Source of the DNA: Dipteronia dyeriana
Lineage: Eukaryota > Streptophyta > Magnoliopsida > Sapindales > Sapindaceae
Reading direction: 5' to 3'
Length of the DNA stretch: 64,000 nt
NCBI GenBank assembly: GCA_032871835.1
Contig: CM065296.1
Span: 8,566,001 to 8,630,000 of the forward strand
The notes beneath the pieces are model-generated. The model had not been told where the DNA came from, searched no databases, and saw only the letters and a list, made by a program, of their open reading frames with translations. Made by a program: the position numbers and the translations under genes. Below are positions 55,578 through 64,000 of this stretch, in pieces; positions within the stretch are counted from its first letter, which is position 1; each line of letters starts with the position of its first letter.

Positions 55578-58500
55578 CTCCTCCTTGGACGTGCACAACC
55601 TAGATAATAATTTCTGAGATTCTTCAAAAAAAAAAATGGACGTGCTTAAATATTGCCTCATTAAAAACCTTACCAAAAAAATCCAGTATGACAAAACCTG
55701 ATTATGGGAAAAAGAGTGCAGTACACAAATGTCCAAAATAAAGAATGTTTTCCCCCTGAAAAGTGTTTCGTTCTCAGTCTTGTAGTTTGCTAAGTCGATG
55801 CATCCCAATGTCATATATCAATTTCTATAATGCTACCGTTGGTAAGGTCTTTGTAAATAAATCTGCAAGGTTATTTGTAGACCTTATCTATTTGACATTG
55901 ATTTGTCGACTTTCTTGGAGTTCATAAGTGTAGAAGAACTTTGGTGATATGTGCTTGGTTCTGTCTCCCTTGATGTATCTTTCTCCGACCTATGTAATGC
56001 AAGCAGCATTATCTTCATATGTTGAGATAAGGAACACAACATTGTGCTCAGTATAATACAACACCAATCAAATATGGTATTTCTAGACCAAGTATCATTT
56101 CATCATTATCTTTAGATTGAAATAGATCTTTCTTAAGATCTAAAGATTAGACAACCACAAGGATGCTCAAATAATAAGATACATCCATATTGAGATTGAA
56201 ACAAGTAATCCATTTAAAATATGTTCGATCTTCAAGCCGAAACAATACTTTGTTTTCCCCATTACTTTCATGACAAATTCTTGTTTCAAATACTCGGTAA
56301 TTTTAGAAACTCTTCAGAAGCTACAATTTAAACTCATGCCATCGACATATACTGTTTCAATTGCAAATTCGGATTTCATTGTGTTTATGAATACACATGA
56401 GACATATATAAACTTTAATTTATATGCTCATTTTATGATGTTTTCTCTAAAACAATAATATCAAATTCTTCCGAATTGCTTCAAAACATATAAAAATCGT
56501 TGTAACTTTATTGAATATAAGTTACGAGAATTTGAATTATATGCTTCTAACATTTTATCCTTCAGGGATTATTCTGATCATAGAAATATTAATTATGCAA
56601 CAAAATATTTGTATATGATCTAATATTGGGTTTATACAGTAAACCCTTCATTACGAGATATAAGTTAAATCTCGCTATCTTATCTTTCGTACGAATAATC
56701 GTTTTAACAAAAACGTTTGACATCTTCAAGCATCTACACTATATGTCTATGAATATAACTCTGTCTTTTGAACAATAGTATTATATCGACATGCACCCAC
56801 AAATTGTGGTTCAAGATCCTCATTAGTTCATAATATACAAAACAACACTATAGAAGATCTCAATTTTTGTTTACAGTACATATGCATATTCAATGGCTAT
56901 TGTAAGATTTTTACAGTGGGAAACTGTAATATTTGTATACTTCTAGTATACCTACCTTTGTATAAGCAATTGAGATACCTTTAACTTATGAGTCTCAAGA
57001 GGGAGATCACATTTCATTACTTTGTACCTCTTCAAAAAGGTTTTTGTCTATTTAAGGACATTTAACTCTACGAGAGTCATGATGAGGATTACATATAGCT
57101 TGAGCATTATTCTTAATTAACATGATCATGATTTTTCATATTCGCTTCAGAGAATAATAACTTTTAAATAAAAGTCGCATTTCACACTTCTAGTGCCATA
57201 AATAATTTATTTGTTACTATTTGTATAAATTGTTCTTCGGGAACAATCACCCGGGTTAATATTGGCAATTAATAAATTCATTCGAATATGCAATTTGTAA
57301 GTGAATGATCCTTTGAGCTTCAAACAAGGATCATGATAAGATAAAGATGATGTATGTTGACTGCAATTTCACGTCGTTAATTTTTCTAATTGTATCTTTC
57401 TCCCCATAACGATATGAATTTATTTGTTACATCATCAAAGTATCATATTCAAACATGTGTATATTGTCATATCATTCTTTAAGGATATATTGTATTATCA
57501 TATTGTCCTTTAGAGACTTTCACTAAAGAATCTACATATTCTATATGATAAATTCAATTGTAAGAATAGAATTGCATGCTACTGACATGAGACAGTATAA
57601 AATAATACAACATTTATTTATGATGTATATTTTTATAACTAAATAGATTCTTCATGATCCATAATAACAAAATGTCATATATATGTCATTTTGTTTTCAC
57701 TTTATAACATACAATTAGCTCTCCCGGAACATTTATATATACTTAGCAAAATATCAACATGATATTTATGTATACTTCATGTATACCACTATTTTTATCA
57801 CCAATAGCAAACATTTTCTTACTTTGTTTTGGTGTGTTTCCAGTTCTGGTGGCTAGATTTTCTTATTATGATCACCGATATCATAATAATTGTAATTGTC
57901 CAAAATTTTCATCATGACAATTAGATGATGTAACATTCACTTCAGGGAATGATATCAATCGATCTAATCAGGTAAGATAAATGATTTTGTTCGGATACAA
58001 AATAAGAAATATAGTATCCCCACATAATCATTTTCAAGTGCAATAGGCATAACAAATTTAAAGACATCAATGTAAACCCTGAATATATGACAATTAACCA
58101 AGGTGATATGTATAATGTATATATATATTGTTGGTATTCTATATATAATGCAAAGCATTCTTCGGATTACATACCGTTCACCGAGAATTCGAATTTTACG
58201 GCTAAAGCAGAATTATCTACTGGCTGTATCATCGATCATAAGGTGATTATGAACTTGGAAACAATTCACAAATGAAAATCCTGCTATCGACACAACCAAA
58301 GGCACTGTTCTTCGTATTGTTTTGATTGGATAATCCAAAAAATAGCATGCATCAACAATCTAGAAAAATAATATTACGTGTAGACAATAAACATACATGT
58401 GACCATCGTGCAAATGCGTCAATTAATATCATAAAGTACCTGGTCCACTCCCTGGGTGGATGAGCCTATATATGTCTCCTTGAATTCATTGTAAGAAAGA

Positions 58501-58677
58501 TGGGGATTCAAAATCAACCTTTGTAATGGATGGTCTGGTCACTAACTTTCCTTATGATCAAACGGTACACATAATTTCATTGGACAGTAGAATCTTTTGG
58601 TTCTTTAATGGATGTCCATGAGAATTCTCAATTATCCTACACATCATAGTAGATCCTTGATGACCGAGACGATCATG
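55578..58677 (-). pseudogene. Copia-3 pol: integrase to RNase H, heavily decayed
   Basis: Only islands are readable on the minus strand. HDRLGHQGSTMMCRIIENS and HGHPLKNQKI near 58670-58570 are the integrase zinc-binding start. NDLFTK-like NNLADLFTKTLPTVAL preceded by YEDNAACITQVGERYIKGDR and TKHISPKFFYTYELQESRQI near 56040-55790 is the end of the Copia RNase H. The stretch between (about 2.3 kb) is AT-rich with many indels, and I could not place RT motifs in it. Confidence 0.7.
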
Positions 58678-59165
58678 TCAAAGTAACTGTGTTTTCAGAT
58701 TCATGAACTCCCGGTTCATAATCGCATAGGTTTCAACTGGTTCTATATCTATATAGTATAATCTATATGAATTAGCATTGAGCTTTTCTAAAATGAGCTT
58801 CTGGCTCGAGACATGTGATGTAATATAGAGGTACTCTCTATTATACTCACTTATAGTCTCAATATGATATCCTTTATTACGGATATCTTTGAAACTAAGC
58901 AGATTTCTTCTAGATCTGCTAGAACATAAAGCAACATTCATGTTTATTTTTATACCATTTGTTAATATAATTGTTGCTCCTCTAGAGCCTTCTATTAGGT
59001 CTACAGGACCATATATAGTGTTTACCTTAGCTTTGATCAAGGTTAAATTCAAAAAGTATTTTCAATCTCGAAGAATAGTTTGTGTTGCTCCACTGTTGAC
59101 TAAACATATATCTCCAATTTCCCTTTTGAAACTAGATTGTTCATCCATATTTCTGGAAAGAGAAA
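58678..59165 (-). pseudogene. Copia-3 protease and GAG-pre-integrase segment
   Basis: The minus strand reads MDEQSSFKREIGDICLVNSG, with the protease site altered to VNSGATQTI (normally VDSGAT), then a TGA, KYFLNLTLIKAKVNTIYGP, SRRNLLSFKDIRNKGYHIET and SSQKLILEKLNANSYRLYYI. A stop follows TQLL at 58678. The SRRNLLSFKDIR and YHIET motifs are standard in one group of plant Copia elements. It follows directly on the repeat array with no gag in between. Confidence 0.82.
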
Positions 59166-59184
59166 TATAACTTAAAATTTCATG

Positions 59185-59835
59185 TTCTAAATAATTTCAA
59201 GGGTTTAGAACTTCAGGTTCTAAATAATTTTCAAGATTTAGAACTTCAAGTTTCAAATAATTTTCAAGATTTTAAACATCAGGTTCTAAATAATTTCAAG
59301 GATTTAGAACTTCAGGTTCTAAATAATTTCAAAGGTTTAGAAATTCAGGTTCTAAATAGTTTTCAAGATTTAGAATTTCGGGTTCTAAATAATTAAATTG
59401 GAATACAGAACTTCAGGTTTTGATCGATTAACTTGGGATCTATAACTTCAGGTTATAATTGATTAAATTGAATTACAGAACTTCAAGTTCTCAGTCAATT
59501 AATTTTCAAAACATTGGATCAATAATTATGCTTACAGAACTTTGGGATCCATAAGTATCTAGAGCTTCTGGTTCTGATGATTTTTTTTTGAATCAAGAAC
59601 TTCTGGTTCTGATTTTTGAATCAAGGACTTATTGTTCTTATTTTTGAATCAATGACTTCTTGTTCTGATTTTTGAATCAAGGACTTCTGGTTCTTTTTTC
59701 TTTTGAATCAAGAACTTCTTGTTATAATTTTTCTTTCTTTTTTTTTTGAATCAAGTACTTCTAGTTCTTTTTTTTTTCGATTCAAGAACTTCTAGTTCTT
59801 CTTTTCGAATCAAGAACTTATGGCTCTGATTTTTT
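59185..59835. repeat. Palindromic minisatellite in the Copia-3 leader
   Basis: About 20 units of roughly 30-38 bases built on AGAACTTCAGGTTCT. Each unit is an imperfect palindrome (AGAAC / GTTCT arms, 5-base centre). In the left half it is joined by AAATAATTTTCAAGATTT spacers, and in the right half by GATTTTTGAATCA spacers. In the element's sense it lies between the primer-binding site and the protease, where gag should be. Confidence 0.9.
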
Positions 59836-59917
59836 TCGAATGCAATCTTCTTATTGCAAACATTTATTATTAATAATAAGAAAGGAAGAAGAAGAGATCA
59901 AATAATAAAATAAAAGC

Positions 59918-59933
59918 ATTCGTGCTGATAACA
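59918..59933 (-). promoter_or_regulatory. Copia-3 primer-binding site (probable)
   Basis: On the minus strand TGTTATCAGCACGAA directly follows the LTR end (TTATAACA). TTATCAGCACG is found at this place in related plant Copia elements. The tRNA partner cannot be fixed from this sequence alone. Confidence 0.55.
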
Positions 59934-60195
59934 TGTTATAAATCAAAGCATAAAAGTATAGAAAGTAATAATACAAACCAAGAGAGGAGAATGAGAGGAA
60001 ATCGATTCTATGAATATATTTCTCTGTGTATATTGAGTGCTTACACAATAAGCCTATATATAGGTATATGGAGAATTGAATCTACAATGAAATAGGAAAT
60101 AAGGTCAAGCGAGGTCATTGCCCTATATTGAAACAGGAAATGAGATCAAGAAAATTAATTGCGAATTATTCTCTAGGTGGTATTATTTCATAACA
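59934..60195 (-). repeat. Copia-3 LTR (5' in element sense)
   Basis: Plus-strand reading TGTTATAAATCAAAGC ... TTTCATAACA, nearly identical to 55310-55577. It is followed by the target copy ATATC and the resumed tandem array. Confidence 0.92.
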
Positions 60196-60745
60196 ATATC
60201 ATATATATATAATAGTTTTTTCTCCCACTTTTGATGTGGTTGCGACACGTGAGAATCATAAATGTTATTAATATTTTTATATTTTTTAAAATTTATAATA
60301 TCATATATAATCATATATAATATAATAACAATAGACTTTTTTATACTTTTAACGTGGTTACAATACATAGCAATGAAAAATGTTATTAATTTTATTATTT
60401 TTTTAAATCATATATAATAATATAATAATAGATTTTTTTTCAACTTTTGATGTGATTGCGACACGTGGTAATTATAAATGTTATTAACTTTTTTATATTT
60501 TTTAAAATTTATAATACCATATATAATATAATAACAATAGACTTTTTTATACTTTTAATGTGGTTGCAAAGTTTTATTATTTTTTAAAAAATATAATATA
60601 ATAATAATAGACTTTTTTCTACTTTCGATGTGGTCATGACATGTGGCTATCATTAATGTTATTATTATTTTTTTAATTTTTTTAATTTTTTTAATAAACA
60701 TATATCTATATCATATATCATATATAATATAATAAATATTTTTCT
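60196..60745. repeat. AT-rich tandem array, right block
   Basis: About five further units of the array at 54770-55309, with starts near 60222, 60342, 60441, 60551 and 60618. They carry the same CTTTTGATGTGGTTGCGACA, CACGTG and AAATGTTATTAA elements. The last units are more diverged. Confidence 0.85.
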
Positions 60746-60746
60746 T

Positions 60747-60966
60747 TTTATATTCTAATATAATAATATAATCATATTATTGTAATTATATGATATAAAA
60801 ATAGCTACTTATTATGAGGAATGGCCATGTGGCAATAAAAGATGTTTTTAAATGTTATTAATTCTTTTTTTCTTATTCTTATATAATAATCTAATCATAT
60901 TATTGTTATATTATGTTATAAAAATAGCTCTTTCTTATAAGAAGCAGCCATGTGGTAATAAAAAAT
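60747..60966. repeat. Two-unit tandem repeat, about 122-bp period
   Basis: TATAATAATATAATCATATT ... AAAAATAGCTACTTATTATG ... GGCCATGTGGCAATAAAA (60755-60840) is repeated with changes at 60882-60966. It may be a diverged extension of the array to its left. Confidence 0.7.
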
Positions 60967-60967
60967 A

Positions 60968-61632
60968 GGGTCAGCGATATCTAAAGTCACTGATTTGGTG
61001 AGAAAATCCCTAAATGACCATTACTTTTATAAAATGGCTCAAATTAGCCATTTCATGGAAAGAATGTATCAATTGTTATCACTTTGTCCATTAATTGTTT
61101 GAAGTCAGTTTGCTTATGATATAATCTGTTAGAATATGGGTTAAAAATTAATAAAACATTTTTTATCGGTTTTTTAACTGATTTTTAATAGGTTTTAAAC
61201 TGGATTTTTTTACCTGTATTTTGAATATATATATAATTAAATAATAAATTAATCATGAAGTAAATTTGATGTCGCCCCAAATTAATCAAGAAATTAACCA
61301 GGGAAAAATAATAAATTTAATGTCACCCATAAACAGAAAATATTACCCATAAAAAAAATTAATCAAATCATTAATGTTTGTCTATAATCAAATAATCAAA
61401 ATACATATAATATTACCCATAAATTTTTTTATGGGTGTCATGTCATAGATAACGGTAACTTTCTGTTATATTTTAGTTGAATTTGACTGTCAATGAATAT
61501 TTTTTTATCAACATGGTGATTTTGAAACAATGTTTTGTCAAAATGATGATTTTAAAACAATTTAAACTGTCAATGATCTTTTTGGGACTTCACCCACCAA
61601 TTAATGGTGTCTAGTGCTATTTTCTCTAAAAA
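60968..61632. mobile_element. Candidate TIR element (about 0.66 kb)
   Basis: ATTTGGTGAGAAAATCCCTA and ATGACCATTAC near 60992-61026 resemble the inverted complement of 61573-61612 (AATTGGTGGGTGAAGTCCCA, AAAAGATCATTGAC on the minus strand). The outer AAAATAG / CTATTTT blocks also match. There is no coding sequence between, and repeated ATGGTGATTTTGAAACAAT copies lie at 61514-61560. No target duplication was found, so this is tentative. Confidence 0.35.
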
Positions 61633-61965
61633 AAAAATTTATTTTAATGTTTTTGTTTTACGCTTGCTTTTAATGTATTTTTGTTTTAAAAAATAAATTC
61701 ATTCATATTCTAATTAACAGTATGCCTTTATTTGTATTTTTTAAGAAATCATATATAATAAAATCATACATGTGTTCGTTAGGGAACTTTGGAATTAATG
61801 GTTAGATTTGACTTTTATTTTTATAGGTTTTGGAAATTAATATCCATTTCCATTAAAATTAAATCATATGATTAATATTCCAATTAATCCGCTTGCGCAT
61901 TTACACTTTAATGAGAGTGTTAATGTTAAAAGACTAAGAGTAAGTGGAATTAAGTTCGCGATAAT
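61633..61965. other. AT-rich non-coding spacer
   Basis: No frame or repeat recognised between the candidate TIR element and the LINE-3 leader. Confidence 0.5.
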
Positions 61966-62385
61966 ATCATCGAATTAGAGAGAAACATCAAACAACCCTA
62001 GCCGCCGCAACTCCAATCTGAATGGAACCCTAGCCGTCGTAGCTTCAAGACCAGCCCGACCATCACCATCTACCAGACCTTTGCTGCTGCAGCTCCTCCA
62101 CATCTCTTGTTCGTCAGTCACCGACTTCGCCCGCATCACCAACCCATTAAACGTCAGTCGTCAGCCTTAGTCGCCGCAGATCCGAGATCGATCGATGACC
62201 CAGTTCCGTCTCACGACCTAGTTCCGTCTCACGATCCAGTTTTGTCGCCGTTGCCACTTGTTCATCCGGTCACCGCTGTCATCCGTTCACCTAGCCAGTT
62301 CTCGTTCTCATTCTCTTTGCTGGGAAGAAATCAGATTTATTTACATAAATCTGGAAAAAAAAAATTGTTTAAGCTTACGGCCGTT

Positions 62386-63816
62386 ATGGAGGTATCAGAT
62401 CTATTTCCAGAACTTGAATTGCGAACTAGAGCCCCTTCAATCCAAAAAGACTTTCACACAAATGGACTTTTGACTCCCAAGCCAGTAATGAAATCTTATG
62501 CCCAAGCAATCTCATCTGCCATTGCTCCGGTGTCTTCGGCTCCAAAGAAAAAAGGTGATTATGTTGCAATCAAAGTCAACCCAAAAGCTTATGAAGAACA
62601 GTTGAAACTTTGCAGTTACTCTCTTATTGGTCGAGTCGTTTTGTCAAAGGGAGAAGAACCATGGAAGGTATTGGCTCTTAAAGAAAAACTTCAATCTTTT
62701 TGGAAATTGAATTCTCAATGGCGTCTTATCTCTCTTGGGCAGGGATTCTTCCATATTCTTTTGAATTTTGAGGAAGATAAAGAAAAAGTTTAGGGCATTG
62801 GACATCTGCATTTGAAACCAGGAACTCTAGGGCTCCAGCCATGGACTCAGAATTTTAATCCCAACACACAGCGCACGACAAATGCCCAAATATGGGTGCG
62901 GTTTTACGATCTACCTTGGGAGTTTTGGCACCCCCAAATCCTTCCAGACGCGGCACATGGGATCAGAATTCCTCTAAAATTTGATAGCGCTACCCTAGGT
63001 GGTGATTATGGCCATTTTGCTCGCATGTTGATTGATGTTGATCTTTCCTAGCCTTTGCATGATTCCATTATGATAGAGGTAGGGGATGATTGTTTGTTTC
63101 CGACCCTTTTCTTTGAGAATGTTCCAAGTTTTTGCTCAGTTTGTTGCTCTATTGGTCATTCGGCTGCTTCATGTCACCATGCGACTAGATTTACAGGGAA
63201 TATCATCACCGAGCCAAATGATAAGATTCCAGAAAGAGGAAGATCCAAAATTAGACAAGAGTATAAACCGAAACACAAGTCAAGAGATGTTCTAAACTCT
63301 CGAGTCTTTGAGACTATCAAATCGGGTATTGATGTCATTGTGACTAAACCTGTTACCTCTTCTCCAAACAAGACAACTTTAGATCAGACAGTCTCTTCTA
63401 GTTCACTTAGACCAATCATTCCCAATGGACATGGGGAGGCCTTGAAAGATGATATTTATTTGGATGATTCCACAGACCCATTACACACTGAGCATGTGGA
63501 TATAGATGCCACATCATATCATGTTATTGCTAATATGAAGGCCTTAATTTATCCTCTCAGGGTAGAACAACATTTGCACAATCCTGAGGGTGAAGCTAGC
63601 TCTGATACCGATAGTGAAGGCACCGAATCTGACTTCTGCCACCCCACAACTTTAGGCATCACAGGTGTTTAAGGAGGAGTATCTTGGGCAGAAAAATCGG
63701 AAGATTCAGGTTGGAAGGAGGTTACCACCAAAAAAGGTAAGAAAAATAAGAAACAGGTTTCCAATGTTGTTTCGCCCAAAACTAGGGCTGATAAAAATAA
63801 ATTAGTACATAAATAA
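62386..63816 (+). pseudogene. LINE-3 ORF1 (DUF4283-like, CCHC knuckle)
   Basis: MEVSDLFPELELRTRAPS starts at 62386. An upstream same-frame ATG at 62107 would add 93 residues of the leader and is less likely. The RNA-binding domain runs KPVMKSYAQAISSAIAP, CSYSLIGRVVLSKGEEPWKV, FWKLNSQWRLISLGQGFFHI. It is interrupted by a TAG at 62791 (expected Trp, in KVxGIGHLHLKPG) and continues QIWVRFYDLPWEFWHPQIL. A TAG at 63049 precedes the knuckle CSVCCSIGHSAASC (CX2CX4HX4C). An acidic Ser-rich tail (SDTDSEGTESDF), a TAA at 63670 and a basic end (KKGKKNKKQ) follow. In active elements ORF1p coats the LINE RNA. Confidence 0.88.
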
Positions 63817-63819
63817 TTG

Positions 63820-64000
63820 TCCTTTATTAGAACAATAGGGGTATTGCAAACAACGATGCTCAACGTACTTTGAAAGATTTCTGTTCTTGTCATAGACCGA
63901 ATTTTGTTTGCCTTGTTGAACCATTATGTGCATTTGATTCTATTTCTCCTACTTTTTGGTGCTCTGTGGGGTTACACTTTATTGGTTCTAATGCCAGAAG
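63820..64000 (+). pseudogene. LINE-3 ORF2 start (endonuclease), partial
   Basis: The frame IVLYxNNRGIANNDAQRTL, then KDFCSCHRPNFVCLVEPLCA, is the beginning of a plant LINE APE-type endonuclease, with the catalytic Glu in VEP. The first codon is ATA where ATG is expected (63818-63820), and the Trp of the WN motif is a TAG. Both fit single G-to-A changes. The domain runs past the window end. Confidence 0.8.

Larger units (their letters stand above)
55310..60195 (-). mobile_element. Copia-3: minus-strand Copia element in the AT-rich array
   Basis: Two direct repeats of about 265 bp (55310-55577 and 59934-60195) with TG...CA ends. They are flanked by a perfect 5-bp duplication ATATC (55305-55309 and 60196-60200). 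On the minus strand the order is LTR, primer-site-like TTATCAGCACGAATGC, a palindromic minisatellite (59185-59830), protease and GAG-pre-integrase (59165-58678), integrase zinc finger, then heavily decayed pol, RNase H (about 56040-55790) and LTR. No gag core is recognisable. The element is 4.9 kb and dead, and the LTRs are rather similar to each other. Confidence 0.9.
61966..64000 (+). mobile_element. LINE-3: 5' part of a plus-strand LINE, cut by the window end
   Basis: A C-rich leader (AACCCTAGCCGCCGCAAC, repeated as ACCCTAGCCGTCG) is followed by an ORF1 with DUF4283-like domain and zinc knuckle, then the start of an endonuclease ORF2. It is the least damaged LINE here: ORF1 keeps one frame over 1.4 kb with three stops only. 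The element continues beyond 64000, so length and target duplication are unknown. Confidence 0.88.

Noticed and set aside
1..64000. A CRISPR array, operon-like host gene cluster or novel defence-type system
   Set aside because: No regularly spaced identical repeats with unique spacers. All tandem arrays are degenerate, and all multi-domain coding stretches resolve into known transposon families or the MOT1 pseudogene.

Overview
The window is nuclear DNA of a flowering plant, most likely a dicot. It is AT-rich and intron-poor, and it holds plant-type LTR retrotransposons, plant LINEs with DUF4283/zinc-knuckle ORF1s, hAT and MULE DNA transposons, and one decayed plant molybdate-transporter (MOT1) gene. 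I cannot name the species. No intact host gene, rRNA, tRNA gene or CRISPR array is visible. Almost every coding segment is a broken transposon gene, and many of the stops look like C-to-T or G-to-A decay of methylated DNA.

Layout: 1-6.3 kb is AT-rich sequence with a small MITE, a degenerate minisatellite and a decayed Ulp1-type MULE (DUF1985 plus C48 protease) on the minus strand. 6.35-17.4 kb is a full-length minus-strand LINE with a 13-bp target duplication, split by a 5.3-kb Copia element (Copia-1). 17.75-37.25 kb is a nest: Copia-2 sits in what looks like a short inverted-repeat element. Copia-2 carries a Gypsy-type solo LTR in its integrase, and its 3' LTR is split by a 12.2-kb Tat-like Gypsy element with an antisense accessory ORF. 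That Gypsy element is in turn split by a 2.36-kb solo LTR. 37.5-46.1 kb is a plus-strand LINE split by a 2.79-kb reversed solo LTR containing 46 consecutive Gs. A SINE with a perfect 14-bp duplication follows.

46.4-53.0 kb is a hAT element with a perfect 8-bp duplication. It is an internally deleted derivative that was itself invaded by a second hAT whose transposase gene is nearly complete. The second hAT carries nine telomere-type TTTAGGG units. 53.3-54.2 kb is the MOT1 pseudogene. 54.8-60.7 kb is an AT-rich tandem array interrupted by a minus-strand Copia (Copia-3), in which gag appears to be replaced by a palindromic minisatellite. After more repeats, the window ends in the 5' half of a third LINE.

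The genes do not form a host pathway. The window records successive insertions whose order can be read from target-site duplications and from reading frames that rejoin when an insert is subtracted. I found no convincing undescribed system. The best leads are the CGTGG...CCACG hairpin shared by several LTR families, the palindromic leader array of Copia-3, the telomeric repeat inside a hAT, and the poly(G) tract.
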